The notes: generated by a model from the letters alone, not told the origin. A stretch of 64,000 nt of DNA from Calothrix sp. FI2-JRJ7 (GCA_019359675.1 JAHHGX010000069.1:143406-207405); one strand, 5' to 3'; counted from the stretch's first letter, positions 26,815 to 34,644 are shown. Program-made: numbers and translations.

Positions 26815-26985
26815 TTAGCGTATATTTGAGACATCTACATCTCTTGATCCAAGGTCATTTCCACCGGACACTTGTTGACCGTTTTGGAACGCGAAATCTG
26901 TTCTTTGAGCGCCACCAACGATTTGGGTAATCTCAGCAGCATTTCCGTGAACAGTGAGTTCGGGTGCAACGTATTGCTTCTTCAT
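26815..26985 (-). CDS. Lasso-type RiPP precursor peptide, 56 residues
   Basis: Read on the minus strand from ATG at 26985 to TAA at 26815-26817, with AAGGAAA 8-9 bases upstream. Residues 1-20 carry the lasso leader pattern: Tyr5, Pro8, Leu10, Gly14 and Thr20 (YVAPELTVHG, then NAAEITQ). If Thr20 is the penultimate leader residue, cleavage falls after Gln21. The core then starts IVGGAQRTD, with Asp30 at position 9, right for a nine-residue macrolactam ring. The tail continues FAFQNGQQVSGGND and ends GSRDVDVSNIR. The alternative is a start at Gly24 with Asp30 at position 7. A core of 35 residues is long and a core beginning with Ile is rare, so the final product may differ from classic lassos. 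It sits between the cyclase and kinase genes. Confidence 0.85.
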   Translation of the reverse strand: MKKQYVAPELTVHGNAAEITQIVGGAQRTDFAFQNGQQVSGGNDLGSRDVDVSNIR

Positions 26986-27121
26986 GATTGAATTTCCTTG
27001 TTTTTAGTTTGTAATTGAATTAATACAGTTGTCGTTTGTGGTAGTACCCCAGATTTGGACTTACAGTGTAGATTGGTGGTTTTGCAACCACACAATTCAT
27101 CACTTGCCAAGATGTTTGGAC

Positions 27122-29146
27122 TTACGGTGTTAATTGCTTGTAGTCAAGCCACAAACTAATAACAACTACCTGCCAAGTTCGCATAATATCGTCATTCTTA
27201 ATTTCCTTTCCTGATATCAGTCGCTGATAACATGTTTGGAGGAAATCTAAATCAATGTATTTTTCTAGATGTTTAACTTGATTGGACATTGCCTCATCTA
27301 AAAGTAGGCGATCGCGCTTCAAAAGTCCTTCATCGAAATTGTCAGATGCATCGGCTTTACCGCCGCGCCATTGAACTTTTTCAGGTAAAATTCCTTCTAA
27401 GGCACGACGCATTACCATTCGTCCCCATCCTTGGCTAAGTTTTTGCTCGGCAGGTAAGGCTAAACAAAATTCAATTAAGCGCTTATCCATGAAAGGATGA
27501 CGAGCTTCTATCGAACAATTTGCCGTACATCGATCTATTTGTTCTAATACAAAAGGCAACACGCCTTGAGTTAGACTATACCAATGTTGTTCTCTAACAG
27601 TCAGAAAATTTTCACTCGGTAAATTCAACTTCTCAATTCGCTCATTTAAACCAATACTTTCTGCAAAGTCATTTTTGACAAGCGGATTTTGAGAAACAGA
27701 GGATTTTGCAGCTTTCTGGTGTTTGCGTGGCCATTGTCGTATTTGACCTAGAACAGGCTTAATTCCGTGATTGACAATTAACTGCTTTCGAGAAATACCA
27801 AAATGTTTGTGTATTAGCTGTACTCCCTGGAAAAATTCTATCCAACGGAATTTATGTGCAAAATCTTTTAGGTGCGGCAGTGCATAATTCCGAAACACAC
27901 CTGAAGGTGATACATGAACATGTGGTGCTAACGTTTTGACTTCATTTATGCATGTTTTCCAATCCCCTTGACGCGCTAATTCCGTAATTCTAGGCGTACC
28001 GTGACAAACTGTGGTGTCTCCATCAAAACCATCTAATGAAATCCGCAGTCCCAATTCTTTAGTCGCGCGGTAGTTCATCCAAGGGTACATATGGCTTGGA
28101 CCCATGAATGCTTCATCTTCATACCGAAAAATTTCGTTTAGTTTGGATATCGGTCCGAGTTCATCACCGGGGATATAGTGGGGAATCAATCCACCTTGTT
28201 CGATGACTGCATTGATAAATGGGCGTTCATCACATTGTTTAATCTTATCAAAAATAATTGAAATTGTATGTAATTTATTTTGCTTTTCTTCTTCTTTTTC
28301 TTGACGAAGTATATCTCGTGCGACACAGGTGACGGATGAAGAATCTAGACCACCGCTTAACTGGGAAATAATCGGAAAGGCGCTACGCATCCGACAACGC
28401 ACTGCTTCTGTAAAAATTTTCCTAAATTCTTCTGCATAAGCTGTATCTGAATCTAACTTAATTTCACGTTTAGGGTCAAGTGACCAGTAACACCAATTTT
28501 TAATTCCTGAGCTATCTATTATCATACTGTGCGCTGGCGGAAGTCGCAGAATATCTTGATAACTTGTGATAGTTTTGTCTTCCATCATTACTGTCAAGAA
28601 ATCTGCAATTCTCACCTCATTTAATCTGCTTGGTACTTCTTGCAAGCACAGCAAAGCTTTAATTTCAGAACTAAAGGCAAAAAGTTTCCCTGAATAATAG
28701 TAATAAAAGGGCTTCACACCCATATGGTCACGCGCGCAAAATAATTTCTGCTCTCTTGCATCCCATATTACAAAGGCAAAGTCACCGAGTAAATGCTGCG
28801 GACATTCTTCACCCCATTTCTCATACGCTGCCAATATCAACTGGCTATCCGTAATTTTCTCAGGTGGACAGTTGTGAAACTGTAACTTAGGAATAAGTTC
28901 CTCGCGGTTGTCTATGCGAGAATCAGATGTAATGATTAAATCGTTCCTAAAATTAACATACGGTAACTTTTCAATTAATGATTCTGGTGTTGTCCAAAGC
29001 ATTCGATGTCCAAATCCCACCGAACCTTCTACCCAAATGTCGGCGCCATCAGGTCCTCGGTGTGCCAAGGTATCCACCATCTTCACCAAGTTTTCCCGTT
29101 CTACTGAACTGCCATCAAGGCAGTAAATCCCCATAATACCGCTCAT
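27122..29146 (-). CDS. Asparagine-synthase-like lasso cyclase
   Basis: A 674-residue protein with an N-terminal glutaminase-like domain and a C-terminal AsnB synthase domain. The start is MSGIMGI: the catalytic Cys2 of true asparagine synthases is Ser, so it cannot use glutamine, as in lasso cyclases that activate an Asp/Glu side chain with ATP. The PPi-loop SQLSGGLDSSS near residue 260 and the C-terminal EARHPFMDKRLIEFCLALP block are intact, so adenylation chemistry should work. Its ATG overlaps the B2 stop by four bases. The precursor gene starts 137 bases after its end. A fragment like its last 16 bases is repeated at 27054-27069. Confidence 0.92.
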   Translation of the reverse strand: MSGIMGIYCLDGSSVERENLVKMVDTLAHRGPDGADIWVEGSVGFGHRMLWTTPESLIEKLPYVNFRNDLIITSDSRIDNREELIPKLQFHNCPPEKITDSQLILAAYEKWGEECPQHLLGDFAFVIWDAREQKLFCARDHMGVKPFYYYYSGKLFAFSSEIKALLCLQEVPSRLNEVRIADFLTVMMEDKTITSYQDILRLPPAHSMIIDSSGIKNWCYWSLDPKREIKLDSDTAYAEEFRKIFTEAVRCRMRSAFPIISQLSGGLDSSSVTCVARDILRQEKEEEKQNKLHTISIIFDKIKQCDERPFINAVIEQGGLIPHYIPGDELGPISKLNEIFRYEDEAFMGPSHMYPWMNYRATKELGLRISLDGFDGDTTVCHGTPRITELARQGDWKTCINEVKTLAPHVHVSPSGVFRNYALPHLKDFAHKFRWIEFFQGVQLIHKHFGISRKQLIVNHGIKPVLGQIRQWPRKHQKAAKSSVSQNPLVKNDFAESIGLNERIEKLNLPSENFLTVREQHWYSLTQGVLPFVLEQIDRCTANCSIEARHPFMDKRLIEFCLALPAEQKLSQGWGRMVMRRALEGILPEKVQWRGGKADASDNFDEGLLKRDRLLLDEAMSNQVKHLEKYIDLDFLQTCYQRLISGKEIKNDDIMRTWQVVVISLWLDYKQLTP

Positions 29147-29589
29147 ATTTTGACTCCTTCCAGAGATGGTAAAGGAACAAAGCGTGGAAGGTCTTGAAGA
29201 TACCCAATTACCACCTGTCCTTGATATTCAATCCAAGCATGTGCTTCAAAATTTCCAGTTTCACTTTTAGCGACACCAATACGGAGTTCGGGTTTATAGC
29301 CGCACCAATTCATGAGTATTTGGGTTGTCAAAGCGCGTGCAAGACATTTGGCGCCACCTGGTGTGTAACGGGTAACAACGTTTACTGCCCAAATAATCTG
29401 ACCGAGAGAAACTTTGTTTGCAGCTATGTTGTGTAAGAACCCTTCACTAATATTTGTTATTAGCTTAAACAAGTTACAAAACGGTAGCAACAATAAACCT
29501 AATCGAACACCTGTTAATAATATTAATGCTGCTGACAGCAAAACGCGCGCTCGGTTGCTTATCTTAAAAAAATTACGCAGTCGTTTCAT
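29143..29589 (-). CDS. Lasso leader peptidase B2 (transglutaminase-like)
   Basis: A 148-residue protein of the lasso B2 family (PF13471 type), which cuts the leader from the precursor bound by B1. The catalytic Cys82 is in GGAKCLARAL and His117 in FEAHAWIEY. The Asp usually found about 12 residues after the His is not obvious (Gly-Tyr stands there). The N-terminus contains a hydrophobic stretch (LLSAALILLTGVRLGLLLL), suggesting membrane contact or an older fusion. It overlaps B1 by 17 bases and the cyclase by 4, so the three are translated as a unit. Confidence 0.9.
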   Translation of the reverse strand: MKRLRNFFKISNRARVLLSAALILLTGVRLGLLLLPFCNLFKLITNISEGFLHNIAANKVSLGQIIWAVNVVTRYTPGGAKCLARALTTQILMNWCGYKPELRIGVAKSETGNFEAHAWIEYQGQVVIGYLQDLPRFVPLPSLEGVKI

Positions 29590-29887
29590 TATTAATCACA
29601 ATCAGTTCCGCTACTAAAAGGTTTTCGAGTAGTTCTATTACGTCGCTTTCACACTGTTCGGGTTCAACGTCGTATTCTTCCAAAAGTTTCTGTTTAATTT
29701 CTTCTATTGTTCTAGGTTCTTGAATCAGCTTCCAAATACTGGCGCCTACTTCATTTAACCCGTGGTAAACTCCAGACTTAAGGTTTAAAATTACCGCTTC
29801 CCCGCCAAGGTCAGAAGAAATTTGCTGGCTTGACGCAATTATAGTTGAAGCAAATAACGTTTTTTTTTCTAATTCTTTTAAATTCAT
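29573..29887 (-). CDS. PqqD-like RiPP recognition element (lasso B1)
   Basis: A 104-residue protein of the PqqD/RRE family that binds the leader peptide and presents it to the protease. Residues about 25-95 form the domain: GEAVILNLKSGVYHGLNEVG, then a helical part with IWKLIQEPRTIEEIKQKL and ELLENLLVAELI. A separate B1 and B2, rather than a fused B, is the usual state in Gram-positive and cyanobacterial lasso clusters. It is the first gene of the minus-strand operon; ATG 29887 has AAAGAGAA about 10 bases upstream. Confidence 0.9.
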   Translation of the reverse strand: MNLKELEKKTLFASTIIASSQQISSDLGGEAVILNLKSGVYHGLNEVGASIWKLIQEPRTIEEIKQKLLEEYDVEPEQCESDVIELLENLLVAELIVINNETTA

Positions 29888-30542
29888 AAGCTTTGTATTC
29901 TCTTTGTAATTAACTTAATTTATTTTTTATTGTATTAACTCTTCTAAGGATTTTACTCGTATCAGGAATTATTTTTTCAAAAGACAAAAATTTATTTGTC
30001 AATTGCGTTACTACATATCAAAACCATAGTCGAATTTATAATAAGTATTTGTAATTCGATTTGAGCTTAGTTTCGTTTTGTAGTAACCTGACCCTTAGAT
30101 GTTAGTTTACCGTTATGAGTTACCGAAAAACAATGAAGAAAAGCACTTATTAAATTCTCCAAATTTTTCAGACTCTATTTGCTTTAAAAACTTTACTTTA
30201 CGCTATGTTCTAAACTACAGACAGCCCTACTTTTGCTTGCATTTGGATGCTCCCCTTCTGCAAGAGAACAATTTTGGTTTGTTCGTTTTCTTAACTTTCA
30301 ACTTTTAAAGTTTAGCAATACGTAAGTAGTTACGCAACTGTTATGAAGAAGACTTATCACAAAATATACAAAACTCAGTTCAAACGACTTGAAGTGTAAA
30401 AATTATATGAAGTGCTACTAAAAAACGAAACTTTTAGAAACCGAATTTATTTGCATAAGTCTTATAATACTACAAACTTTAATAAATCATTCTAAAGATA
30501 TAGTATAAAAATAAATGTAGAGACGTTCGTATAAAAATAAAT

Positions 30543-30570
30543 GTAGAGACGTTACATGTAACGTTTCTAC
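30543..30570. repeat. GTAGAGACGT palindrome
   Basis: A 28-base near-perfect palindrome with arms GTAGAGACGTTAC and GTAACGTTTCTAC. Relatives are at 36400-36427, 38932-38959 and 55237-55264, where they lie just after genes. This is a dispersed cyanobacterial palindromic repeat, here on its own in intergenic DNA. Confidence 0.75.
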
Positions 30571-30703
30571 ACAGGTTTGATGCTTTAAAAAGAAATATTT
30601 CGCAGTCAAATAATATAACTTAATACCCTATTTGTTAATAAAGCTGATTTTACATGGTTACGCACGCACAATATTAATTATAGGAGCCAACTTTTGTACT
30701 AAA

Positions 30704-30747
30704 AACTTGCTTAGACGGCGACTTTTACCGCCGCCGGAGTGCAAGTT
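30704..30747. terminator. Two-part hairpin after the WecB-type gene
   Basis: Outer stem AACTTGC/GCAAGTT (30704-30710 and 30741-30747) and inner stem ACGGCG/CGCCG. It lies 50 bases beyond the stop of the minus-strand WecB-type gene and is a plausible terminator, although the U run is short (TTTTTAG on the minus strand). Confidence 0.5.
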
Positions 30748-30796
30748 ATTCGTGACGAGATTTCACGGAAATCTGATAGAAGCCTAAACTATAAAT

Positions 30797-31594
30797 TTAA
30801 TCAGCGGTTCCATCAAGATATGCTTGGGCAATGGTTTTATCTGTTAGTAGTTGTTTAAGTGCTAGCCAGATAAATGGTGGAATTGTCTTGGTATAACGCT
30901 GCCAAAGTCGGCGCGGTTCTTGCATCCAACGGTAGAGCCATTCTAATCCTAAATCACGAACAACACGAGGCGCCCGTTTGTGAATTCCTGCGTAAACAGG
31001 GAAAACACCACCTAGTCCAATCATGACTGCTTGAACTTTGCCTTTGTGTTGAGCCATCCAGTTTTCTTGTTTGGGACAACCCAAAGAAATAAGCACCACA
31101 CCAGCACCACTAGAGTGAATTTTTTCAATCAGCGCTTGGTCTTCGCCTTCTGTCAAGGGACGAAAAGGTAGAGGTTCCATTGCTGCTATTTTCAGTCTAG
31201 GAAAATCGTTATTCAACTGTTTCCTCATCCGCGAAAGAATCTCGGACTGTGAACCTAGATAGAATACACTAATGTTATTAGCTTCTGCTAATTTACACAG
31301 TGACATCATAATATCCATTCCCGCGACTCTGTCTTGATATCGGGCGCCCATTTGACGCATCATCCAAACCAGAGGCATACCATCTGGAGTCACAATGTCT
31401 GCACCTTTAAGAACATTTGCAAACTCAGGATTCCAATGTGCTTCCATTAGCATGTGTACATTTGCTACACACACTGTTTTACTTTCACGTTCGGTTGCCC
31501 AATGCAAAATCGTTTGCACCTGGTCATCAAGTTTTAAAGCAGTTATAGGGAAATCAAGAACCTTCTTAGTAGGCAGAAACATTTCTCCTACCAT
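30797..31594 (-). CDS. WecB/TagA/CpsF family glycosyltransferase
   Basis: A 265-residue GT26 enzyme that moves N-acetylmannosamine or a related sugar to an undecaprenyl-linked acceptor at the inner membrane face. Diagnostic blocks: SKTVCVANVHMLMEA near residue 38, ADIVTPDGMPLVW at about 75-87, FYLGSQSEILSRM, VLISLGCPKQENWMAQH and AVMIGLGGVFPVYAGIHKRAP, then GLEWLYRWMQEPRRLWQRY at the end. AAGGAG lies 8 bases before ATG 31594. It stands apart from the main polysaccharide block but probably contributes to it. A promoter-like element is shared with the broken GT2 gene next door. Confidence 0.92.
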   Translation of the reverse strand: MVGEMFLPTKKVLDFPITALKLDDQVQTILHWATERESKTVCVANVHMLMEAHWNPEFANVLKGADIVTPDGMPLVWMMRQMGARYQDRVAGMDIMMSLCKLAEANNISVFYLGSQSEILSRMRKQLNNDFPRLKIAAMEPLPFRPLTEGEDQALIEKIHSSGAGVVLISLGCPKQENWMAQHKGKVQAVMIGLGGVFPVYAGIHKRAPRVVRDLGLEWLYRWMQEPRRLWQRYTKTIPPFIWLALKQLLTDKTIAQAYLDGTAD

Positions 31595-31763
31595 AACTAA
31601 ACTCCTTGTGTTTAAAAAATAGACAATTCTGAATTCACAGCCAGAAATAAGTATGTGTTATCAACTACTTTTTCTTGCTGTAGTAATATTGCAAGTCAAC
31701 ACATGGAGATGCACACGCTCTCAGTAATTTTTCGGCTTCCCTGGTAATTATTTCATTAAGACT

Positions 31764-31784
31764 ATTGTATATTACTTTACTCAC
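31764..31784 (-). promoter_or_regulatory. Promoter-like element upstream of the WecB-type gene
   Basis: Read on the minus strand this 21-base element contains GTGAGTAAAG followed by TAATATACAAT, an extended -10-like sequence. It matches the one before the broken GT2 gene (33552-33572) in 20 of 21 positions. It lies 170 bases before the start codon. Confidence 0.4.
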
Positions 31785-31949
31785 GAAAAAAAAACTTACA
31801 ATTTATTTGTAACAACTTTACATTAAATTTACATTAGCTTGTTGTTGATTTTATATATTAAGTAAAAAAAGTTCTGGTCTATTAAATAAATTAAAAATCT
31901 GAATTAATACGTAATATAAAATACATTTCATTACGGCAATTAGAACTAT

Positions 31950-32201
31950 TTATATATAAAACAATAATATATAAATAAATTGAAATATGTTGAAATCGTT
32001 AGAAAAAAAACTGGGAGAAGAATTACTTTTCTTTTCCCAGTTTTGATTGTTTTTATTTTGATTGTTTTGCTTGGTTTCTTCCTTGAGTCGCTTCCGCAGC
32101 ATTTGCTGTTGCTTCTTAAGTTGTCGTTGCCTTGCCGAACCACCTCGACCTTTGTCGTTCCTCCCTTTCTTTCGGGGAGATTCCCATCTTTTTAGTCTCA
32201 T
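31950..32201 (-). CDS. Small basic protein, unknown function
   Basis: An 83-codon frame whose first 45 residues look like a protein: MRLKRWESPRKKGR, then GRGGSARQRQLKKQQQMLRK. These are basic, with Arg-Gly-Gly and a predicted helix, as in small nucleic-acid-binding proteins. No family can be named. The frame runs through a strong intrinsic terminator (32001-32046), so its last 25 codons are doubtful and the natural stop may have been lost by a frameshift. No ribosome site is visible; TATATAAAT lies directly before the ATG and resembles a -10 box, which would instead make a small RNA. Confidence 0.35.
   Translation of the reverse strand: MRLKRWESPRKKGRNDKGRGGSARQRQLKKQQQMLRKRLKEETKQNNQNKNNQNWEKKSNSSPSFFSNDFNIFQFIYILLFYI
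32001..32046 (-). terminator. Intrinsic terminator, minus strand
   Basis: Perfect stem AAAACTGGGA (32007-32016) with its complement (32035-32044), followed on the minus strand by a run of eight U. It shows that a minus-strand transcript, starting near 32200, ends here. Confidence 0.7.
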
Positions 32202-32324
32202 ATTTATATACCCACGCTTGTTTTTTCAACTGCCAATTTAAATTACCCTATACTATTTATATTACTCCATACATTCACTATCGTCAAACTTGAAATTTAT
32301 CCATAAAACTCGCAAAATCTACAA

Positions 32325-32390
32325 AGAAACCGGGCTTCTTATCAAAATTTTGCTAGAAACCTTAATTTGCCATAAAGAAGCCCGGTTTCT
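32325..32390. repeat. AGAAACCGGG inverted repeat
   Basis: Perfect 16-bp arms AGAAACCGGGCTTCTT at 32325-32340 and its complement at 32375-32390, spaced by 34 bases. Related AGAAACC(C)GG(T/C)TTCT sequences occur at 46811-46843, 51341-51407 and just after the hydrolase gene at 57.24 kb. It lies in otherwise empty DNA (32202-32482). Confidence 0.75.
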
Positions 32391-32482
32391 AACTAAGTAT
32401 TTTTACTTTACTTACCTATATACATCATACGATATTTACTTTCCGGAAAATAACGTAGGTAATTTTGGTATTAATTTTTATT

Positions 32483-32535
32483 ATATATTCTCCTGTAACG
32501 GGGTAATGTTAGGCGCCATGAGTGGAGTGCTTGAC
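32483..32535 (-). repeat. Copied fragment of the rluD-type gene
   Basis: This stretch repeats 33787-33846, an internal part of the pseudouridine synthase gene near its 3' end: the first 23 bases are identical and, after a short gap, 27 of the last 28 match. It forms the 3' end and stop codon of the broken GT2 gene in a different reading frame. Confidence 0.85.
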
Positions 32536-33477
32536 CTTGCTAGTGCGTAGTGCTAATAACCTTTTTGTTGTAAATCGCGAATTACAACGAAAAGCCCCAA
32601 CTAAATATAAACCACCCTGTAATTTCTTACCTTCACCAATCAAGCTACCTGCTTGGCGAAAAAAAAGCTGTCCAGTACCATCTAAATATCTTTGGAATTG
32701 CTGCACACCCAAAGGTTTATCTAATTCTAGCCACTGAGCAAGAGGAATTTCTGATTCTCCATTTTTTCGTCGTTCGTCCATTTCCTCAACATATCGGGTG
32801 TTGGTTTGCATTTTCCAGAAAGAATTAAAGGTTCCCGCTTTACCATGAATTCGATATTTGACGAGCGGTTTTTTAATAACTGCTACTGAAAAAAGAGACG
32901 AAAACCTGAGTAACAGGTCATAGTCATCAACGGGATACAACTCTTGTCTATATCCACCAGCTTCTATAAATTTTTTTCTTCTAAAAAGAATTGTGCTGTG
33001 AACAATACAGCCATATCGTTTTGAATCGTAATCATCAATCTCGTCACTAGAAGCATTATTAGAAGTTTTTTGATAATAACCAAACTCTTTACCATCAATT
33101 CCAATCCTAGAGATATTACTCAACACACAAGCATAACTTGGATTTTGCAGCATAAAATTCATCTGCTCCTCAAGACGAGACGGAAAAGAGATATCATCTT
33201 GGTCTAAACGTGCCACAAATTCTGAATCTCTTCGCTCAATAATTGCTTTATTAAGCGAACCACATAAACCCATGTTCTCTTAGTGAATAATCTCAATTCG
33301 CGGGTCGTCAAGAGAGTTCAAATATTCCGCAGTATTATCTGTAGAAGCATCATTAATAATAAGTAAATGAAAATTTTTATAAGTTTGAGACAAAATTGAT
33401 TCTACTGCATCTTTTAAAAAAGGCATTCCATTGTAAGCAGGAATAATAACGGTCAAACGAGAAGAAGATATTTCCAT
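32509..33477 (-). pseudogene. Family 2 glycosyltransferase broken by an in-frame stop
   Basis: Read from ATG 33477, the frame gives a normal GT2 start (LTVIIPAYNGMPFLKDAVES, then LLIINDASTDNTAEYLNS) until DDPRIEIIH. There TAA stands at 33280-33282. The same frame then continues ENMGLCGSLNKAIIE and ARLDQDDISFPSRLEEQ, the next conserved blocks. Homologues have Gln at this place, so a single CAA to TAA change explains the break. The last residues (KVKHSTHGA) come from a copied piece of the neighbouring rluD-type gene. It has lost function unless the stop is read through or the downstream ATG 33273 is used, which would lack the nucleotide-binding motif. Confidence 0.85.
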
Positions 33478-33551
33478 AAACCTATTAGTTAGAATAAATA
33501 CTTAGAACATTTTAACTATAAATTCTTCTATATAAAACCACCATTGGTTTC

Positions 33552-33572
33552 ATTGTATATTAATTTACTCAC
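33552..33572 (-). promoter_or_regulatory. Promoter-like element upstream of the broken GT2 gene
   Basis: On the minus strand it reads GTGAGTAAAT then TAATATACAAT, 75 bases before the start codon, and matches the element before the WecB-type gene in 20 of 21 positions. This suggests shared control or a duplicated upstream region. Confidence 0.4.
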
Positions 33573-33711
33573 AAAAAATATTTACCAGTTTTTCTGAGCT
33601 AAATTTATACTTAAGCGGTCTACAGATATACATTCATCCATTGTCGGCACTATCGGGAAAATACACACTTAAATTATTCAATCGTTGTATAATCGCACCT
33701 GCTAGTTCTAC

Positions 33712-34644
33712 CTAGATACTGCCACTTCGTCTTCGTAGCGCTTCTAAAAGTTTTGTAAACTCCTGGGGAGGCGCCGCCGTAGCTTCTATATATTCTCCTG
33801 TAACGGGGTGTTGTAATTTTAGGCGCCATGCGTGGAGTGCTTGACCAGATAAATTGACACCTAGCGAGCGTGCAGAACTATATATTGGGTCGCCAACAAT
33901 AGGATGACCAATTTGTGCGCTGTGAACTCGAATTTGATGAGTACGTCCAGTTTCTAGCTGAAAGCGTACAAGTGTATAATTTCCCAAACGTTCTTGTGCT
34001 TGCCAGTGAGTAACAGCTTCGCGTCCTCCTTTTTCTATTGGAACTACTGCCATTTTTTTACGGTCTATCGGATGGCGCCCAATTGGTAAATCAATTGTAC
34101 CAGTTTCAGTTTTCGGCGCCCCGTAAACTATACCAAGATATTCACGACGCGCGGTTTTGGCTTTGAGTTGTGCTTGCAGGTGCTGGTGCGCTTGTTCGGT
34201 TTTGGCGATAACGATGGCGCCTGTAGTATCTTTATCTAAACGATGCACAATACCCGGACGCTGAACCCCACCAATTCCAGGTAAGTTAGGACAATGTGCA
34301 AGTAAGGCATTTACTAACGTGCCGTTAGGATGACCTGGTGCAGGATGAACTACTATACCTGCTGCTTTATTAAGAATTATTAACTGGTCATCTTCGTAAA
34401 GAATATCAAGCGGGATATTTTCGGCAGAGAGTTCGAGAGGTTGAGCTTCGGGAATAGTAATCGTTACTAAATCACCCGATTTTACGACTACCTTTTTTGA
34501 TGTGCATTCGTTGTTATTGACGTAAACACAACCTTGTTCGATAAGAGTTTGAACGCGCGAACGAGATAAATCTGGCAGTTCCGATGCCAAATAGCGGTCT
34601 AAACGTTCTCCAGTATCTTCAACTTCAAAATAAAATTCAGTCAC
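33712..34644 (-). CDS. RluD-family 23S rRNA pseudouridine synthase
   Basis: A 310-residue enzyme with an N-terminal S4 RNA-binding domain (RLDRYLASELPDLSRSRVQT, then LIEQGCVYVNN) and a RluA-type catalytic domain. The catalytic Asp is in GIVHRLDKDTTGAIVIAKT near residue 138. LETGRTHQIRVHSAQIGHPI and GDPIYSS follow. It probably makes pseudouridines in helix 69 of 23S rRNA, as RluD does. The 3' part (33787-33846) has a second, broken copy 1.3 kb downstream. Confidence 0.93.
   Translation of the reverse strand: MTEFYFEVEDTGERLDRYLASELPDLSRSRVQTLIEQGCVYVNNNECTSKKVVVKSGDLVTITIPEAQPLELSAENIPLDILYEDDQLIILNKAAGIVVHPAPGHPNGTLVNALLAHCPNLPGIGGVQRPGIVHRLDKDTTGAIVIAKTEQAHQHLQAQLKAKTARREYLGIVYGAPKTETGTIDLPIGRHPIDRKKMAVVPIEKGGREAVTHWQAQERLGNYTLVRFQLETGRTHQIRVHSAQIGHPIVGDPIYSSARSLGVNLSGQALHAWRLKLQHPVTGEYIEATAAPPQEFTKLLEALRRRSGSI

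Larger units (their letters stand above)
29888..30796. other. AT-rich intergenic region upstream of the RiPP operon
   Basis: Nine hundred bases without a convincing gene. It must hold the RiPP operon promoter (minus strand, near its left end), but no clear -10/-35 pair can be named. A 25-base direct repeat starting GTATAAAAATAAATG occurs at 30503-30527 and 30529-30553; the second copy runs into a GTAGAGACG palindrome at 30543-30570. A strong hairpin lies at 30704-30747. A 69-codon frame at 30099-30308 (+) has no recognisable features. Confidence 0.6.

Noticed and set aside
27020..27100. 26-codon frame (minus) just after the cyclase as a second precursor
   Set aside because: No leader motif, no ribosome site and no ring-forming Asp/Glu.
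22387..29887. Reading the AsnB-like protein as true asparagine synthetase
   Set aside because: Cys2 is Ser and the gene overlaps the B2 peptidase in a RiPP operon, so a cyclase is the better call.
30099..30308. 69-codon frame (+) in the gap upstream of the RiPP operon
   Set aside because: No ribosome site, no recognisable pattern, AT-driven residues.
32290..32550. 86-codon frame (+)
   Set aside because: It is made of the AGAAACCGGG inverted repeat and the copied rluD piece.
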